Source: Candidatus Kaiserbacteria bacterium
Lineage (GTDB): Bacteria > Patescibacteriota > Minisyncoccia > Phycocordibacterales > UBA2100
Length of the DNA: 42,559 bases
Direction of reading: 5' to 3'
Assembly (NCBI GenBank): GCA_016186765.1
Contig: JACPLD010000001.1
Span: forward strand, 1-42,559
Numbering within the stretch: position 1 is the first letter of the stretch; each line of letters opens with the position of its first letter. The translations under genes and the position numbers were made by a program. This document shows positions 39,981-42,559 of the stretch, one piece after another. Below the pieces are notes generated by a model. It was not told the DNA's origin, made no database searches, and was given only the letters and a program-made list of their open reading frames with translations.

Positions 39981-42050
39981 ATGGCGGGCTTTAAACTCAA
40001 ATCCGACTACAAGCCGGCAGGGGATCAGCCGAAAGCGATTACTGCACTCGTCGCAGGTCTTAAGGAAGGGGAGCGAGATCAGACGCTGCTTGGTGTCACT
40101 GGCTCGGGTAAAACCTTCACGATCGCAAATGTCATCCACGCGTGGCAAAAGCCGACACTTGTCATTGCGCACAACAAGACGCTCGCTGCGCAGCTTGCGG
40201 CAGAGTATCGTGATTTTTTCCCAAAGAACGCCGTGCATTACTTTGTTTCGTACTATGACTTCTATCAACCGGAAGCCTACGTACCGATCACCGACACCTA
40301 CATCGAGAAGGAAGCCGACATCAACGAAGATATTGAACGCTTGAGGCATGCGGCGACACAAGCGCTCCTCACGCGCAGAGACGTCATCATTGTTGCCTCG
40401 GTTTCTTGTATCTATGGCCTCGGCTCTCCGGTGGAGTACGAAAAGGTCAATCTTAAGCTTAAAAAGGGCGAGATGATGACGCGCGCGATGCTTACGCGCA
40501 TGCTTACCTCCATATACTTCGAGCGCACGACAGGTGATCTCTCTCCGGGAACGTTCCGCGCGGTCGGGAGTCGCGTCGAGCTGATGAGAGCGAGCGAGCG
40601 GGTGATATATCGGCTTGACCTCGAGGGAGGGAGCATCGGGAAGATAGAAGAAATTGATGCAACGACACGAGAAATCGGCGCGAAGCACGATGCGGTATTC
40701 GTCTTTCCCGCACGCCAGTACGTGACGCCGAAAGAGGTTCAGGACGCGGCACTTGCCGATATTGAAGTCGAGTTGGCCGAGCGCCTCAAGGTTCTCCAAG
40801 CTGCCGGAAAGATTCTTGAGGCAGAGCGTCTCAAGCGTCGCACCCGCCAAGATATCGCTATGATCGGCGAATTTGGATTTTGCAGCGGGATCGAAAACTA
40901 CTCGCGTCACTTCGATCGCCGAAAAGCAGGCGAACCCCCGTATACGCTTCTGGACTACTTTCCTCATGACAAAAATGGAAAGCCCGAGTTTCTCACGGTC
41001 ATCGATGAATCACACGTGACCGTACCGCAGATCGGCGGCATGTATGCAGGTGATCGCTCGCGTAAGGAAACGCTCGTCGAGCACGGATTTCGCTTGCCGA
41101 GCGCAGTGGACAATCGACCGCTCACGTTCGAAGAATTCGAGAAGCGAGTTGGGCCGGTGGTCTACACATCAGCGACGCCTGCTGAGTATGAGCTGCAGCG
41201 CAGTAGCAAACCTATCGAGCAAGTCATTCGTCCGACAGGTCTGGTGGATCCTGAGATCATTGTTCGTCCGATTGTCGCAAGTGGCGGGTTCGCGGGGCAG
41301 GTCAAGGATTTTATCGTGGAAGCTGAAGCCGTGACGAAGCGGGATGCTCGCTCGATGGTCACCGTACTTACGAAGAAAATGGCAGAAGACCTCTCTCAGT
41401 TCCTCGTCGAGCGAGGAGTGAAGGCGCGCTACGTTCACAGCGACGTAAAGACGATCGAGCGCATCGAGATACTCCGGGATTTCCGGAAGGGAGATTTCGA
41501 TGTGCTGGTCGGCGTCAATCTCTTGCGCGAAGGACTCGACCTTCCGGAAGTCGAGCTTGTGGGCATTCTTGACGCCGACAAGGAGGGCTTTCTGCGCAGC
41601 GAGACGTCGCTCATCCAAACGATCGGCCGTGCGGCGCGTAATGTGCGAGGCCGCGTCATACTCTATGCCGACACGGCCACGGGCTCGATGGAGCGCGCGA
41701 TCGGAGAGACGAACCGACGTCGCGAATTGCAAATGGCGTACAACAAGGCGCATAAGATAACGCCGAAGACCATTGAGAAACGAATCCACGATATCACAGG
41801 CGATATCGAGCGTTCGCGCAAGCGAGCCATCAAAGAACTTACGGAGATGGATACACACGCGTTCACGGGCGATACAGAGAGGATGGTCAAGGAAAAGCGT
41901 CGGCAGATGCACGAAGCGGCCGACCGGCTCGATTTCGAGACAGCAGCTATACTGCGCGATGAGATTAGAGCACTGGAAGAAGAGGCCCCAAAGAGCGGCA
42001 AGCCGGGAACGGGGCAGGCAGGAGGCAAAGTGCAAAAGGCAAAAATATGA
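39981..42050 (+). CDS. uvrB: excinuclease ABC subunit B with repeat-derived tail
   Basis: Damage-verification helicase of nucleotide excision repair. 689 residues: Walker A GVTGSGKTFT, beta-hairpin YYDFYQPEAYVP, DE-A-D-type Walker B (VIDESHVT), helicase motifs SATP, GVNLLREGLDLPEV and QTIGRAARN, and the UVR domain (VKEKRRQMHEAADRLDFETAAILRDEIR) that contacts UvrC. A short Gly/Lys-rich tail (GKPGTGQAGGKVQKAKI) follows the usual end and comes from a family B-like repeat. TAGAGT (39969-39974) ends 6 nt before the ATG. It overlaps murB by ATGA. Confidence 0.97.
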   Translation: MAGFKLKSDYKPAGDQPKAITALVAGLKEGERDQTLLGVTGSGKTFTIANVIHAWQKPTLVIAHNKTLAAQLAAEYRDFFPKNAVHYFVSYYDFYQPEAYVPITDTYIEKEADINEDIERLRHAATQALLTRRDVIIVASVSCIYGLGSPVEYEKVNLKLKKGEMMTRAMLTRMLTSIYFERTTGDLSPGTFRAVGSRVELMRASERVIYRLDLEGGSIGKIEEIDATTREIGAKHDAVFVFPARQYVTPKEVQDAALADIEVELAERLKVLQAAGKILEAERLKRRTRQDIAMIGEFGFCSGIENYSRHFDRRKAGEPPYTLLDYFPHDKNGKPEFLTVIDESHVTVPQIGGMYAGDRSRKETLVEHGFRLPSAVDNRPLTFEEFEKRVGPVVYTSATPAEYELQRSSKPIEQVIRPTGLVDPEIIVRPIVASGGFAGQVKDFIVEAEAVTKRDARSMVTVLTKKMAEDLSQFLVERGVKARYVHSDVKTIERIEILRDFRKGDFDVLVGVNLLREGLDLPEVELVGILDADKEGFLRSETSLIQTIGRAARNVRGRVILYADTATGSMERAIGETNRRRELQMAYNKAHKITPKTIEKRIHDITGDIERSRKRAIKELTEMDTHAFTGDTERMVKEKRRQMHEAADRLDFETAAILRDEIRALEEEAPKSGKPGTGQAGGKVQKAKI
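42014..42046 (+). repeat. degenerate family B repeat at the uvrB 3' end
   Basis: GCAGGCAGG (42014-42022) is half of the family B palindrome, followed by GCAAAGTGCAAAAGGCAAAA, like the A-rich flanks of the copies at 22032 and 30480. It supplies the last codons of uvrB and the sequence just before the murB ATG. Confidence 0.6.
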
Positions 42051-42559
42051 ATATACAAATTCAGGAAAACGTGCCGCTTGCGCCGATGACAACCTTTGGC
42101 ATCGGTGGGCCTGCGCGCTTTTTTGCCGAGGTGCAGGTGGAAGAAGAGATACGAGAGGCAATTGCGTGGGCGAAAACGAGGAATGTCCGCCTGCTTCTTC
42201 TCTCCGGTGGCAGCAACATTCTCGTTCCCGACGAAGGACTCGACGCTCTCGTTGTTCGGCTTACGTCCAACGAATTTTCATTTGCCGGCTCGGAGCTCGA
42301 AGCTGATGCGGGGTGCGACCTATTTCAGCTCATCAAAGCGGCGGCGGAGCGTAAACTCGGCGGATGGGAGAAGTTGGCCGGAATTCCAGGCACGATAGGC
42401 GGCGCAGTGCGCGGAAACGCGGGTGCCTTCGGCCCGGAGATCAAGGATTTCGTGACGCGTGTGCGGGCGTTTGATACCGAACTGTGCGATGCGCGACAGT
42501 TTGACAACAACGCCTGCGACTTCTCCTACCGCCACAGCTTTTTTAAGGATCATCCTGAG
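42047..42559 (+). CDS. murB: UDP-N-acetylenolpyruvoylglucosamine reductase, 5' part
   Basis: Reduces the enolpyruvyl group to give UDP-MurNAc for peptidoglycan. The first 171 codons are present and the frame is open at the window edge. The FAD domain is clear: MTTFGIGGPARFFAEV, LLLLSGGSNILVPD (GGSN), and AGIPGTIGGAVRGNAGAFG, then YRHSFFK. The catalytic Ser and Glu of the C-terminal part lie beyond the window. ATG 42047 overlaps the uvrB stop (ATGA), so the two are co-translated. Confidence 0.96.
   Translation, partial: MNIQIQENVPLAPMTTFGIGGPARFFAEVQVEEEIREAIAWAKTRNVRLLLLSGGSNILVPDEGLDALVVRLTSNEFSFAGSELEADAGCDLFQLIKAAAERKLGGWEKLAGIPGTIGGAVRGNAGAFGPEIKDFVTRVRAFDTELCDARQFDNNACDFSYRHSFFKDHPE

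Noticed and set aside
41169-42161. 330-residue minus-strand open frame opposite uvrB and murB
   Set aside because: Runs across two well-supported genes on the other strand and shows no family pattern.

Overview
The window looks like a chromosomal piece of an ultra-small bacterium of the Candidatus Patescibacteria (CPR), most likely a Paceibacteria/Parcubacteria lineage. This is inferred from compact housekeeping proteins (350-residue DnaX without zinc module or tau tail, Rel without ACT domain), orphan biosynthetic genes, a peptidoglycan-binding surface protein, an MliC-like lysozyme inhibitor, and short palindromic repeats inserted in frame into proteins (for example the GLPAGRQG peptide in glutamate dehydrogenase). 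TGA ends many of the genes, so the code is the standard bacterial one. No phage, IS transposase or CRISPR array was seen.

Layout. 1-6.9 kb: tRNA-Leu, parB, then a minus-strand block dprA / EEP-family hydrolase / topA / rel, with a small plus-strand zinc-ribbon-like gene between topA and rel. 6.9-11.3 kb: serS, ftsQ/divIB, a small well-signalled minus-strand gene, dnaX, a membrane-anchored protein and tRNA-Gln. 11.3-14.5 kb: a structured leader and DEAD-box helicase, three tiny genes and an alpha/beta hydrolase. 14.5-22.9 kb: a VOC protein, a short ORF, two exported proteins in stand-alone units (one a BTLCP/LapG-like cysteine protease), a redoxin, aspartokinase, aspartate-semialdehyde dehydrogenase, a large membrane protein and glutamate dehydrogenase. 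22.9-31.7 kb: a surface protein, a frameshifted doxX, an IMPase, a YqfO-like protein, purF, an ArsR-SRPBCC pair, an M29 aminopeptidase, a histidine phosphatase and membrane proteins. 31.7-35.6 kb: pyrB, a minus-strand undecaprenyl-phosphate recycling operon (dgkA-PAP2-uppP), and divergent to it a Fur-family regulator with a ZIP metal transporter behind a 29-bp perfect palindrome. 35.6-42.6 kb: MliC-like protein, lysS, msrA, zincin, tyrS, uvrB and the 5' part of murB.

Two patterns run through the window. First, most transcription units have a -10-like hexamer ending 5-8 nt before the ATG and no Shine-Dalgarno, as expected for leaderless mRNAs. Four stand-alone genes (2671, 9400 minus, 15232, 19195) instead have a good Shine-Dalgarno and an intrinsic-terminator-like hairpin, and three of them have a clear upstream promoter; they look like a separate, perhaps acquired, class. 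Second, several families of short palindromes lie between genes and, in frame, inside topA, ftsQ, the redoxin, gdhA, msrA, the zincin and the uvrB tail, in a manner like Rickettsia palindromic elements.

The clearest candidate regulatory circuits are the Fur-ZIP operator at 34352-34380 and the ArsR operator at 27740-27763, both overlapping their own promoters.
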